NCBI RefSeq assembly: GCF_041381155.1
Contig: NC_091135.1
Location: forward strand, 67,793,067 to 67,857,066
Length of the DNA stretch: 64,000 bases
From: Argopecten irradians
Lineage: Eukaryota > Mollusca > Bivalvia > Pectinida > Pectinidae
Direction of reading: 5' to 3'
The translations under genes were made by a program, and so were the position numbers. Shown piece by piece: positions 1 to 13,660 of the stretch. Positions within the stretch are counted from its first letter, which is position 1, and each line of letters starts with the position of its first letter. A model generated the notes under the pieces. That model did not search any database. It had not been told where the DNA came from and was given only the letters and a program-made list of their open reading frames with translations.

Positions 1-3000
1 CCAAATGATAATTATTACAACACAGAGAGTTAGTTGTAGAATACCCAAATGATAATTATTACAACACAGAGAGTTAGTTGTAGAATACTCCAAATGATAA
101 TTATTACAACACAGAGTAGTAGTTAGTTGTAGAATACCCCAAATGATAATTATTACAACACAGAGAGTTAGTTGTAGAATACTCCAAATGATAATTATTA
201 CAACACAGAGAGTTAGTTGTAGAATATCCCAAATGATAATTATTACAACACAGAGAGTTAGTTGTAGAATACCCCAAATGATAATTATTACAACACAGAG
301 AGTTAGTTGTAGAATACTCCAAATGATAATTATTACAACACAGAGAGTTAGTTGTAGAATACCCCAAATGATAATTATTACAACACAGAGAGTTAGTTGT
401 AGAATACCCCAAATGATAATTATTACAACACAGATAGTTAGTTGTAGAATACCCCAAATGATAATTATTACAACATGGAGAGTTAGTTGTAGAATACTCC
501 AAATGATAATTATTACAACACAGAGAGTTAGTTGTAGAATACTCCAAATGATAATTATTACAACACAGAGAGTTAGTTGTAGAATACCCCAAATGATAAT
601 TATTACAACACAGAGAGTTAGTTGTAGAATACCCCAAATGATAATTATTACAACACAGAGAGTTAGTTGTAGAATACCCCAAATGATAATTATTACAACA
701 CAGAGAGTTAGTTGTAGAATACCCCAAATGATAATTATTACAACACAGAGAGTTAGTTGTAGAATACTCCAAATGATAATTATTACAACACAGAGAGTTA
801 GTTGTAGAATACCCCAAATGATAATTATTACAACACAGAGTTAGTTGTAGAATACTCCAAATGATAATTATTACAACACAGAGAGTTAGTTGTAGAATAC
901 TCCAAATGATAATTATTACAACACAGAGAGTTAGTTGTAGAATACTCCAAATGATAATTATTACAACACAGAGAGTTAGTTGTAGAATACTCCAAATGAT
1001 AATTATTACAACACAGAGAGTTAGTTGTAGAATACCCCAAATGATAATTATTACAACACAGAGAGTTAGTTGTAGAATATCCCAAATGATAATTATTACA
1101 ACACAGAGAGTTAGTTGTAGAATACCCCAAATGATAATTATTACAACACAGAGAGTTAGTTGTAGAATACCCCAAATGATAATTATTACAACACAGAGAG
1201 TTAGTTGTAGAAATCCCCAAATGATAATTATTACAACACAGAGAGTTAGTTGTAGAATACCCCAAATGATAATTATTACAACACAGAGAGTTAGTTGTAG
1301 AATACCCCAAATGATAATTATTACAACACAGAGTTAGTTGTAGAATACCCCAAATGATAATTATTACAACACAGAGAGTTAGTTGTAGAATACTCCAAAT
1401 GATAATTATTACAACACAGAGAGTTAGTTGTAGAATACCCCAAATGATAATTATTACAACACAGAGAGTTAGTTGTAGAATACCCCAAATGATAATTATT
1501 ACAACACAGAGAGTTAGTTGTAGAATACTCCAAATGATAATTATTACAACACAGAGAGTTAGTTGTAGAATACTCCAAATGATAATTATTACAACACAGA
1601 GAGTTAGTTGTAGAATACCCCAAATGATAATTATTACAACACAGAGAGTTAGTTGTAGAATACCCCAAATGATAATTATTACAACACAGAGAGTTAGTTG
1701 TAGAATACCCCAAATGATAATTATTACAACAACACAGAGAGTTAGTTGTAGAATACCCCAAATGATAATTATTACAACACAGAGAGTTAGTTGTAGAATA
1801 CCCCAAATGATAATTATTACAACACAGAGAGTTAGTTGTAGAATACTCCAAATGATAATTATTACAACACAGAGAGTTAGTTGTAGAATACCCCAAATGA
1901 TAATTATTACAACACAGAGAGTTAGTTGTAGAATACCCCAAATGATAATTATTACAACACAGAGAGTTAGTTGTAGAATACCCCAAATGATAATTATTAC
2001 AACATGGAGAGTTAGTTGTAGAATACTCCAAATGATAATTATTACAACACAGAGAGTTAGTTGTAGAATACCCCAAATGATAATTATTACAACACAGAGA
2101 GTTAGTTGTAGAATACCCCAAATGATAATTATTACAACATAGAGAGTTAGTTGTAGAATACCCCAAATGATAATTATTATAACACATAGTTAGTTGTAGA
2201 ATACCCCAAATGATAATTATTACAACATGGAGAGTTAGTTGTAGAATACCCCAAATGATAATTATTACAACACAGAGAGTTAGTTGTAGAATACCCCAAA
2301 TGATAATTATTACAACACAGAGAGTTAGTTGTAGAATACTCCAAATGATAATTATTACAACACAGAGAGTTAGTTGTAGAATACTCCAAATGATAATTAT
2401 TACAACACAGAGAGTTAGTTGTAGAATACTCCAAATGATAATTATTACAACACAGAGAGTTAGTTGTAGAATACCCAAATGATAATTATTACAACACAGA
2501 GAGTTAGTTGTAGAATACTCCAAATGATAATTATTACAACACAGAGAGTTAGTTGTAGAATACCCCAAATGATAATTATTACAACACAGAGAGTTAGTTG
2601 TAGAATACCCCAAATGATAATTATTACAACACAGAGAGTTAGTTGTAGAATACCCCAAATGATAATTATTACAACACAGAGAGTTAGTTGTAGAATACCC
2701 CAAATGATAATTATTACAACACAGAGAGTTAGTTGTAGAATACCCCAAATGATAATTATTACAACACAGAGAGTTAGTTGTAGAATACCCCAAATGATAA
2801 TTATTACAAAACAGAGAGTTAGTTGTAGAAATCCCCAAATGATAATTATTACAACACAGAGAGTTAGTTGTAGAATACCCCAAATGATAATTATTACAAC
2901 ACAGAGAGTTAGTTGTAGAATACCCCAAATGATAATTATTACAACACAGAGAGTTAGTTGTAGAATACCCCAAATGATAATTATTACAACACAGAGAGTT

Positions 3001-6000
3001 AGTTGTAGAATACCCCAAATGATAATTATTACAACACAGAGAGTTAGTTGTAGAATACCCCAAATGATAATTATTACAACACAGAGAGTTAGTTGTAGAA
3101 TACCCCAAATGATAATTATTACAACACAGAGAGTTAGTTGTAGAATACCCAAATGATAATTATTACAACACAGAGAGTTAGTTGTAGAATACCCCAAATG
3201 ATAATTATTACAACACAGAGAGTTAGTTGTAGAATACCCCAAATGATAATTATTACAACACAGAGAGTTAGTTGTAGAATACTCCAAATGATAATTATTA
3301 CAACACAGAGAGTTAGTTGTAGAATACCCCAAATGATAATTATTACAACACAGAGAGTTAGTTGTAGAATACCCCAAATGATAATTATTACAACACAGAG
3401 AGTTAGTTGTAGAATACTCCAAATGATAATTATTACAACACAGAGAGTTAGTTGTAGAATACTCCAAATGATAATTATTACAACACAGAGAGTTAGTTGT
3501 AGAATACTCCAAATGATAATTATTACAACACAGAGAGTTAGTTGTAGAATACCCCAAATGATAATTATTACAACACGAGAGTTAGTTGTAGAATACCCAA
3601 ATGATATTATTACAACACAGAGAGTTAGTTGTAGAATACCCCAAATGATAATTATTACAACACAGAGAGTTAGTTGTAGAATACCCAAATGATAATTATT
3701 ACAACACAGAGAGTTAGTTGTAGAATACCCAAATGTAATATTACACACCCCCAAATGATAATTATTACAACACAGAGAGTTAGTTGTAGAATACCCAAAT
3801 GATAATTATTACAACACAGAGAGTTAGTTGTAGAATACCCCAAATGATAATTATTACAACACAGAGAGTTAGTTGTAGAATACTCCAAATGATAATTATT
3901 ACAACACAGAGAGTTAGTTGTAGAATACTCCAAATGATAATTATTACAACACAGAGAGTTAGTTGTAGAATACTCCAAATGATAATTATTACAACACAGA
4001 GAGTTAGTTGTAGAATACTCCCAAATGATAATTATTACAACACAGAGAGTTAGTTGTAGAATACCCCAAATGATAATTATTACAACACAGAGAGTTAGTT
4101 GTAGAATACTCCAAATGATAATTATTACAACACAGAGAGTTAGTTGTAGAATACTCCAAATGATAATTATTACAACACAGAGAGTTAGTTGTAGAATACT
4201 CCAAATGATAATTATTACAACACAGAGAGTTAGTTGTAGAATACCCCAAATGATAATTATTACAACACAGAGAGTTAGTTGTAGAATACCCCAAATGATA
4301 ATTATTACAACACAGAGAGTTAGTTGTAGAATACTCCAAATGATAATTATTACAACACAGAGAGTTAGTTGTAGAATACCCCAAATGATAATTATTACAA
4401 CACAGAGAGTTAGTTGTAGAATACCCCAAATGATAATTATTACAACACAGAGAGTTAGTTGTAGAATACTCCAAATGATAATTATTACAACACAGAGAGT
4501 TAGTTGTAGAATACTCCAAATGATAATTATTACAACACAGAGAGTTAGTTGTAGAATACTCCAAATGATAACTATTACAACACAGAGAGTTAGTTGTAGA
4601 ATACCCCAAATGATAATTATTACAACACAGAGAGTTAGTTGTAGAAATCCCCAAATGATAATTATTACAACACAGAGAGTTAGTTGTAGAATACTCCAAA
4701 TGATAACTATTACAACACAGAGAGTTAGTTGTAGAATACTCCAAATGATAACTATTACAACACAGAGAGTTAGTTGTAGAATACTCCAAATGATAATTAT
4801 TACAACACAGAGAGTTAGTTGTAGAATACTCCAAATGATAATTATTACAACACAGAGAGTTAGTTGTAGAATACTCCAAATGATAATTATTACAACACAG
4901 AGAGTTAGTTGTAGAATACTCCAAATGATAATTATTACAACACAGAGAGTTAGTTGTAGAATACCCCAAATGATAATTATTACAACACAGAGAGTTAGTT
5001 GTAGAATACCCCAAATGATAATTATTACAACACACAGAGAGTTAGTTGTAGAATACCCCAAATGATAATTATTATAACACATAGTTAGTTGTAGAATACC
5101 CCAAATGATAATTATTACAACATTGAGAGTTAGTTGTAGAATACTCCAAATGATAATTATTACAACACAGAGAGTTAGTTGTAGAATACCCCAAATGATA
5201 ATTATTACAACACAGAGAGTTAGTTGTAGAATACCCCAAATGATAATTATTACAACACAGAGAGTTAGTTGTAGAATACTCCAAATGATAATTATTACAA
5301 CACAGAGAGTTAGTTGTAGAATACTCCAAATGATAATTATTACAACACAGAGAGTTAGTTGTAGAATACTCCAAATGATAATTATTACAACACAGAGAGT
5401 TAGTTGTAGAAATCCCCAAATGATAATTATTACAACACAGAGAGTTAGTTGTAGAATACTCCAAATGATAATTATTACAACACAGAGAGTTAGTTGTAGA
5501 ATACTCCAAATGATAACTATTACAACACAGAGAGTTAGTTGTAGAATACCCCAAATGATAATTATTACAACACAGAGAGTTAGTTGTAGAATACCCCAAA
5601 TGATAATTATTACAACACAGAGAGTTAGTTGTAGAATACTCCAAATGATAATTATTACAACACAGAGAGTTAGTTGTAGAATACCCCAAATGATAATTAT
5701 TACAACACAGAGAGTTAGTTGTAGAATACTCCAAATGATAATTATTACAACACAGAGAGTTAGTTGTAGAATACCCCAAATGATAATTATTACAACACAG
5801 AGAGTTAGTTGTAGAATACTCCAAATGATAATTATTACAACACAGAGAGTTAGTTGTAGAATACTCCAAATGATAACTATTACAACACAGAGAGTTAGTT
5901 GTAGAATACTCCAAATGATAATTATTACAACACAGAGAGTTAGTTGTAGAATACTCCAAATGATAATTATTACAACACAGAGAGTTAGTTGTAGAATACT

Positions 6001-9000
6001 CCAAATGATAATTATTACAACACAGAGAGTTAGTTGTAGAATACCCCAAATGATAATTATTACAACACAGAGAGTTAGTTGTAGAATACCCCAAATGATA
6101 ATTATTACAACACAGAGAGTTAGTTGTAGAATACCCAAATGATAATTATTACAACACAGAGAGTTAGTTGTAGAATACTCCAAATGATAATTATTACAAC
6201 ACAGAGAGTTAGTTGTAGAATACCCAAATGATAATTATTACAACACAGAGAGTTAGTTGTAGAATACTCCAAATGATAATTATTACAACACAGAGAGTTA
6301 GTTGTAGAATACTCCAAATGATAATTATTACAACACAGAGAGTTAGTTGTAGAATACCCCAAATGATAATTATTACAACACAGAGAGTTAGTTGTAGAAT
6401 ACCCCAAATGATAATTATTACAACACAGAGAGTTAGTTGTAGAATACCCCAAATGATAATTATTACAACACAGAGAGTTAGTTGTAGAATACCCCAAATG
6501 ATAATTATTACAACACAGAGAGTTAGTTGTAGAATACCCCAAATGATAATTATTACAACACAGAGAGTTAGTTGTAGAATACCCAAATGATAATTATTAC
6601 AACACAGAGAGTTAGTTGTAGAATACCCCAAATGATAATTATTACAACACAGAGAGTTAGTTGTAGAATACTCCAAATGATAATTATTACAACATGGAGA
6701 GTTAGTTGTAGAATACCCCAAATGATAATTATTACAACACAGAGAGTTAGTTGTAGAATACCCCAAATGATAACTATTACAACACAGAGAGTTAGTTGTA
6801 GAATACTCCAAATGATAATTATTACAACACAGAGAGTTAGTTGTAGAATACCCCAAATGATAATTATTACAACACAGAGAGTTAGTTGTAGAATACCCCA
6901 AATGATAATTATTACAACACAGAGAGTTAGTTGTAGAATACTCCAAATGATAATTATTACAACACAGAGAGTTAGTTGTAGAATACCCCAAATGATAATT
7001 ATTACAACACAGAGAGTTAGTTGTAGAATACCCCAAATGATAATTATTACAACACAGAGAGTTAGTTGTAGAATACCCCAAATGATAATTATTACAACAC
7101 AGAGAGTTAGTTGTAGAATACCCCAAATGATAATTATTACAACACAGAGAGTTAGTTGTAGAATACTCCAAATGATAATTATTACAACACAGAGAGTTAG
7201 TTGTAGAATACCCCAAATGATAATTATTACAACACAGAGAGTTAGTTGTAGAATACTCCAAATGATAATTATTACAACACAGAGAGTTAGTTGTAGAATA
7301 CCCCAAATGATAATTATTACAACACACAGAGAGTTAGTTGTAGAAATACCCAAATGATAATTATTACAACAAGAGTTAGTTGTAGAATACCCCAAATGAT
7401 AATTATTACAACACAGAGAGTTAGTTGTAGAATACCCCAAAGTTGTAGAATACCCAATGATAATTATTACAACACAGAGAGTTAGTTGTAGAATACTCCA
7501 AATGATAATTATTACAACACAGAGAGTTAGTTGTAGAATACTCCAAATGATAATTATTACAACACAGAGAGTTAGTTTAGTTGTAGAAATCCCCAAATGA
7601 TAATTATTACAACACAGAGAGTTAGTTGTAGAATACCCCAAATGATAATTATTACAACACAGAGAGTTAGTTGTAGAATACTCCAAATGATAATTATTAC
7701 AACACAGAGAGTTAGTTGTAGAATACCCCAAATGATAATTATTACAACACAGAGAGTTAGTTGTAGAATACCCCAAATGATAATTATTACAACACAGAGA
7801 GTTAGTTGTAGAATACCCCAAATGATAATTATTACAACACAGAGAGTTAGTTGTAGAATACCCCAAATGATAATTATTACAACACAGAGAGTTAGTTGTA
7901 GAATACCCCAAATGATAATTATTACAACACAGAGAGTTAGTTGTAGAATACTCCAAATGATAATTATTACAACACAGAGAGTTAGTTGTAGAATACTCCA
8001 AATGATAATTATTACAACACAGAGAGTTAGTTGTAGAATACTCCAAATGATAATTATTACAACACAGAGAGTTAGTTGTAGAATACTCCAAATGATAATT
8101 ATTACAACACAGAGAGTTAGTTGTAGAATACCCAAATGATAATTATTACAACACAGAGAGTTAGTTGTAGAATACCCCAAATGATAATTATTACAACACA
8201 GAGAGTTAGTTGTAGAATACCCCAAATGATAATTATTACAACACAGAGAGTTAGTTGTAGAATACCCCAAATGATAATTATTACAACACAGAGAGTTAGT
8301 TGTAGAATACTCCAAATGATAATTATTACAACACAGAGAGTTAGTTGTAGAATACCCCAAATGATAATTATTACAACACAGAGAGTTAGTTGTAGAATAC
8401 TCCAAATGATAATTATTACAACACAGAGAGTTAGTTGTAGAATACTCCAAATGATAATTATTACAACACAGAGAGTTAGTTGTAGAATACTCCAAATGAT
8501 AATTATTACAACACAGAGAGTTAGTTGTAGAATACTCCAAATGATAATTATTACAACACAGAGAGTTAGTTGTAGAAATCCCCAAATGATAATTATTACA
8601 ACACAGAGAGTTAGTTGTAGAATACCCCAAATGATAATTATTACAACACAGAGAGTTAGTTGTAGAATACTCCAAATGATAATTATTACAACACAGAGAG
8701 TTAGTTGTAGAATACCCCAAATGATAATTATTACAACACAGAGAGTTAGTTGTAGAATACTCCAAATGATAATTATTACAACACAGAGAGTTAGTTGTAG
8801 AATACTCCAAATGATAATTTACTTATTACAACACAGAGAGTTAGTTGTAGAATACCCCAAATGATAATTATTACAACACAGAGAGTTAGTTGTAGAATAC
8901 TCCAAATGATAATTATTACAACACAGAGAGTTAGTTGTAGAATACCCCAAATGATAATTATTACAACACAGAGAGTTAGTTGTAGAATACCCCAAATGAT

Positions 9001-12000
9001 AATTATTACAACACAGAGAGTTAGTTGTAGAATACTCCAAATGATAATTATTACAACACAGAGAGTTAGTTGTAGAATACTCCAAATGATAACTATTACA
9101 ACACAGAGAGTTAGTTGTAGAATACTCCAAATGATAATTATTACAACACAGAGAGTTAGTTGTAGAATACTCCAAATGATAATTATTACAACACAGAGAG
9201 TTAGTTGTAGAATACTCCAAATGATAATTATTACAACACAGAGAGTTAGTTGTAGAAATCCCCAAATGATAATTATTACAACAAGAGAGTTAGTTGTAGA
9301 ATACCCAAATGATAATTATTACAACACAGAGAGTTAGTTGTAGAATACCCCAAATGATAATTATTACAACACAGAGAGTTAGTTGTAGAATACTCCAAAT
9401 GATAATTATTACAACACAGAGAGTTAGTTGTAGAATACCCCAAATGATAATTATTACAACACAGAGAGTTAGTTGTAGAATACCCCAAATGATAATTATT
9501 ACAACACAGAGAGTTAGTTTGTAGAATACCCCAAATGATAATTATTACAACACAGAGAGTTAGTTGTAGAATACCCAAATGATAATTATTACAACACAGA
9601 GAGTTAGTTGTAGAATACCCAAATGATAATTATTACAACACAGAGAGTTAGTTGTAGAATACTCCAAATGATAATTATTACAACACAGAGAGTTAGTTGT
9701 AGAATACTCCAAATGATAATTATTACAACACAGAGAGTTAGTTGTAGAATACCCCAAATGATAATTATTACAACACAGAGAGTTAGTTGTAGAATACTCC
9801 AAATGATAATTATTACAACACAGAGAGTTAGTTGTAGAATACTCCAAATGATAATTATTACAACACAGAGAGTTAGTTGTAGAATACCCCAAATGATAAT
9901 TATTACAACACAGAGAGTTAGTTGTAGAATACTCCAAATGATAATTATTACAACACAGAGAGTTAGTTGTAGAATACCCCAAATGATAATTATTACAACA
10001 CAGAGAGTTAGTTGTAGAATACCCCAAATGATAATTATTACAACACAGAGAGTTAGTTGTAGAATACCCCAAATGATAATTATTACAACACAGAGAGTTA
10101 GTTGTAGAATACCCCAAATGATAATTATTACAACACAGAGAGTTAGTTGTAGAATACCCCAAATGATAATTATTACAACACAGAGAGTTAGTTGTAGAAT
10201 ACTCCAAATGATAATTATTACAACACAGAGAGTTAGTTGTAGAATACCCCAAATGATAATTATTACAACACAGAGAGTTAGTTGTAGAATACCCCAAATG
10301 ATAATTATTACAACACAGAGAGTTAGTTGTAGAATACCCCAAATGATAATTATTACAACACATAGAGAGTTAGTTGTAGAATACCCCAAATGATAATTAT
10401 TACAACACAGAGAGTTAGTTGTAGAATACCCCAAATGATAATTATTACAACACAGAGAGTTAGTTGTAGAATACCCCAAATGATAATTATTACAACACAG
10501 AGAGTTAGTTGTAGAATACCCCAAATGATAATTATTACAACACAGAGAGTTAGTTGTAGAATACCCCAAATGATAAATTATTACAACACAGAGAGAGTTA
10601 GTTGTAGAATACTCCAAATGATAACTATTACAACACAGAGAGTTAGTTGTAGAATACCCCAAATGATAATTATTACAACACAGAGAGTTAGTTGTAGAAT
10701 ACCCCAAATGATAATTATTACAACACAGAGAGTTAGTTGTAGAATACTCCAAATGATAATTATTACAACACAGAGAGTTAGTTGTAGAATACCCCAAATG
10801 ATAATTATTACAACACAGAGAGTTAGTTGTAGAATACCCCAAATGATAATTATTACAACACAGAGAGTTAGTTGTAGAATACCCCAAATGATAATTATTA
10901 CAACACAGAGAGTTAGTTGTAGAATACCCCAAATGATAATTATTACAACACAGAGAGTTAGTTGTAGAATACCCCAAATGATAATTATTACAACACATAG
11001 AGTTAGTTGTAGAATACCCCAAATGATAATTATTACAACATGGAGAGTTAGTTGTAGAATACCCCAAATGATAATTATTATAACACAGATAGTTAGTTGT
11101 AGAATACCCCAAATGATAATTATTACAACACAGAGAGTTAGTTGTAGAATACCCCAAATGATAATTATTACAACACAGAGAGTTAGTTGTAGAATACCCC
11201 AAATGATAATTATTACAACACAGAGAGTTAGTTGTAGAATACCCCAAATGATAATTATTACAACACAGAGAGTTAGTTGTAGAATACCCAAATGATAATT
11301 ATTACAACACAGAGAGTTAGTTGTAGAATACCCCAAATGATAATTATTACAACACAGAGAGTTAGTTGTAGAATACCCCAAATGATAATTATTACAACAC
11401 AGAGAGTTAGTTGTAGAATACCCAAATGATAATTATTACAACACAGAGAGTTAGTTGTAGAATACCCAAATGATAATTATTACAACACAGAGAGTTAGTT
11501 GTAGAATACCCCAAATGATAATTATTACAACACAGAGAGTTAGTTGTAGAATACCCCAAATGATAATTATTACAACACAAGAGAGTTAGTTGTAGAATAC
11601 CCCAAATGATAATTATTACAACACAGAGAGTTAGTTGTAGAATACCCCAAATGATAATTATTACAACACAGAGAGTTAGTTGTAGAATACCCCAAATGAT
11701 AAATTATTACAACACAGAGAGTTAGTTGTAGAATACCCCAAATGATAATTATTACAACACAGAGAGTTAGTTGTAGAATACCCCAAATGATAATTATTAC
11801 AACACAGAGAGTTAGTTGTAGAATACCCCAAATGATAATTATTACAACACAGAGAGTTAGTTGTAGAATATTCCAAATGATAACTATTACAACAAAGAGA
11901 GTTAGTTGTAGAATACCCCAAATGATAACTATTACAACACAGAGAGTTAGTTGTAGAATACTCCAAATGATAATTATTACAACACAGAGAGTTAGTTGTA

Positions 12001-12412
12001 GAATACTCCAAATGATAATTATTACAACACAGAGAGTTAGTTGTAGAATACTCCAAATGATAACTATTACAACACAGAGAGTTAGTTGTAGAATACCCCA
12101 AATGATAACTATTACAACACAGAGAGTTAGTTGTAGAATACCCCAAATGATAATTATTACAACACAGAGAGTTAGTTGTAGAATACCCCAAATGATAATT
12201 ATTACAACACAGAGAGTTAGTTGTAGAATACTCCAAATGATAATTATTACAACACAGAGAGTTAGTTGTAGAATACCCCAAATGATAATTATTACAACAC
12301 AGAGAGTTAGTTGTAGAATACCCCAAATGATAATTATTACAACACATAGTTAGTTGTAGAATACCCCAAATGATAATTATTACAACACAGAGAGTTAGTT
12401 GTAGAATACCCC
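1..12412. repeat. 45-bp satellite array, about 275 copies, open at left edge
   Basis: Head-to-tail copies of a 45-bp AT-rich unit beginning ccaaatgataattattac and ending gttgtagaatacc. Copies are nearly identical. The commonest variation is C/T in the final 'tacCcc/tacTcc' block. Rarer variants are aaatcccc, aactatt, catgg and 44-bp copies lacking one C. Because 45 is divisible by three and the unit lacks stops in one frame on each strand, long repetitive open frames occur on both strands; I regard them as artefacts. The array starts before the window and ends sharply near 12412 in unique sequence. It is probably a satellite or large minisatellite; no centromeric or telomeric role can be shown. 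Confidence 0.98.
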
Positions 12413-13398
12413 TATCATAATGTATTCGTATTTAACAATCCAGAAGTTCAGCAGCAAAAAGTAGAAATTACTTATTGGAATAGTGAACGTAGTGGAGTTG
12501 TTTGTATACAGCGCATTTACTTAGATTTTCCCTCTCAGGAAAAGAAGTGCGATACACGAGTAATATACTTGGTATGTTTAGTCGAATTACATATTGATTT
12601 TAGCGTTTGGAACAATATACTATTGTGAGCGGAGAAGTGATTAGGTCTTATCATTGTCTGATTCCTAGGTATGATCTATCTCCCCTGGCTTTCCTATCTA
12701 TTCACTGATGTAATTTGAATTTTTGGTTAGGGGTAATAAAATAACTAGAGTTCTAGCTGAATGTCTTCACACATTTTTGCAAACTCTCAATGTTGGCCCA
12801 GAAGAAATTTTCTAAAACTGAGAATCATGTTGATGGGACTATGCAGGTTAAAATAATTGTATAGACCAAGACTGTGAAATCTCAAGCGAGGAGTTGTTAG
12901 GGGAGGCGGCTGGTTAGATTACATACAATGAAGGACAAAGATCGGTGTCGTACCTCAGGCTCCGTGGAGTAAGTGCTGGTGACAGAAGTACAGAACAACC
13001 ACACTGCAGTTTGGTTATATCTAATGTGAATATATTGTACATAGAATATTCCGAAACCCCTTGTAACTATGAAGAATGTCCGTGAAAGCTTTGTAAAACT
13101 AATGTAAAGCATGTCAGTGGGAACTTTTGTAAAATCTGTGTCATCACGTAAATGAGTTCTTCAGCAAGGCTTAGTTATCATTTTAAATCAATGGGGCGAT
13201 AAAAATGACAAATATATAAAGATCCTGAGACCACGACGGACAGCGATATGATTATGTAATTGTTTCTAATATATCATTTTCTCTTGGGAATGTGAACCGC
13301 ATGAGGTTTTGACGTGTTTTTAAATCATCTTTTGACAAATATTTTAGATTCAATATTATGTTGTTCAATTTTATGATATAATATGCGAATGAACCAAG
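12413..13398. other. Unique AT-rich sequence, no gene seen
   Basis: Single-copy-looking sequence flanking the satellite. Short open frames only, with no recognisable domain or supported splice structure. I see nothing else in it. Confidence 0.6.
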
Positions 13399-13660
13399 TT
13401 TGACGATAGACAGCAGGTGAGCATTTGTTTGAAGATAGACAGCAGGTAAGAATTTGTTTGACTTGTTACTTGTTTGGCGATAGACAGCAGGTGAGAATTT
13501 GTTTGACTTGTTACTTGTTTGACGATAGACAGCAGGTGAGAATTTGTTTGACGATAGACAGGTGAGAATTTGTTTGACTTGTTACTTGTTTGACGATAGA
13601 CAGCAGGTGAGAATTTGTTTGACGATAGACAGGTGAGAATTTGTTTGACTTGTTACTTGC
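13399..13660. repeat. Degenerate minisatellite with gatagacag-caggtgagaa motif
   Basis: Seven or so imperfect copies of 'gacgatagacagcaggtgagaatttgt', alternately with and without 'gacttgttacttgttt', giving mixed long and short units. Most copies contain CAG|GTGAGA, which resembles a plus-strand 5' splice site. No adjoining exon is recognisable, so this is only a repeat call. Confidence 0.9.

Noticed and set aside
104..12353. Long open frames on both strands repeating MIIITTQRVSCRI and YSTTNSLCCNNYH units
   Set aside because: They are products of a 45-bp satellite whose period is a multiple of three; both strands are open simultaneously and frames shift at every 44-bp or odd copy.
1..12412. 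CRISPR array
   Set aside because: No unique spacers: the whole 45 bp is repeated, the genome is eukaryotic, and no cas genes are present.
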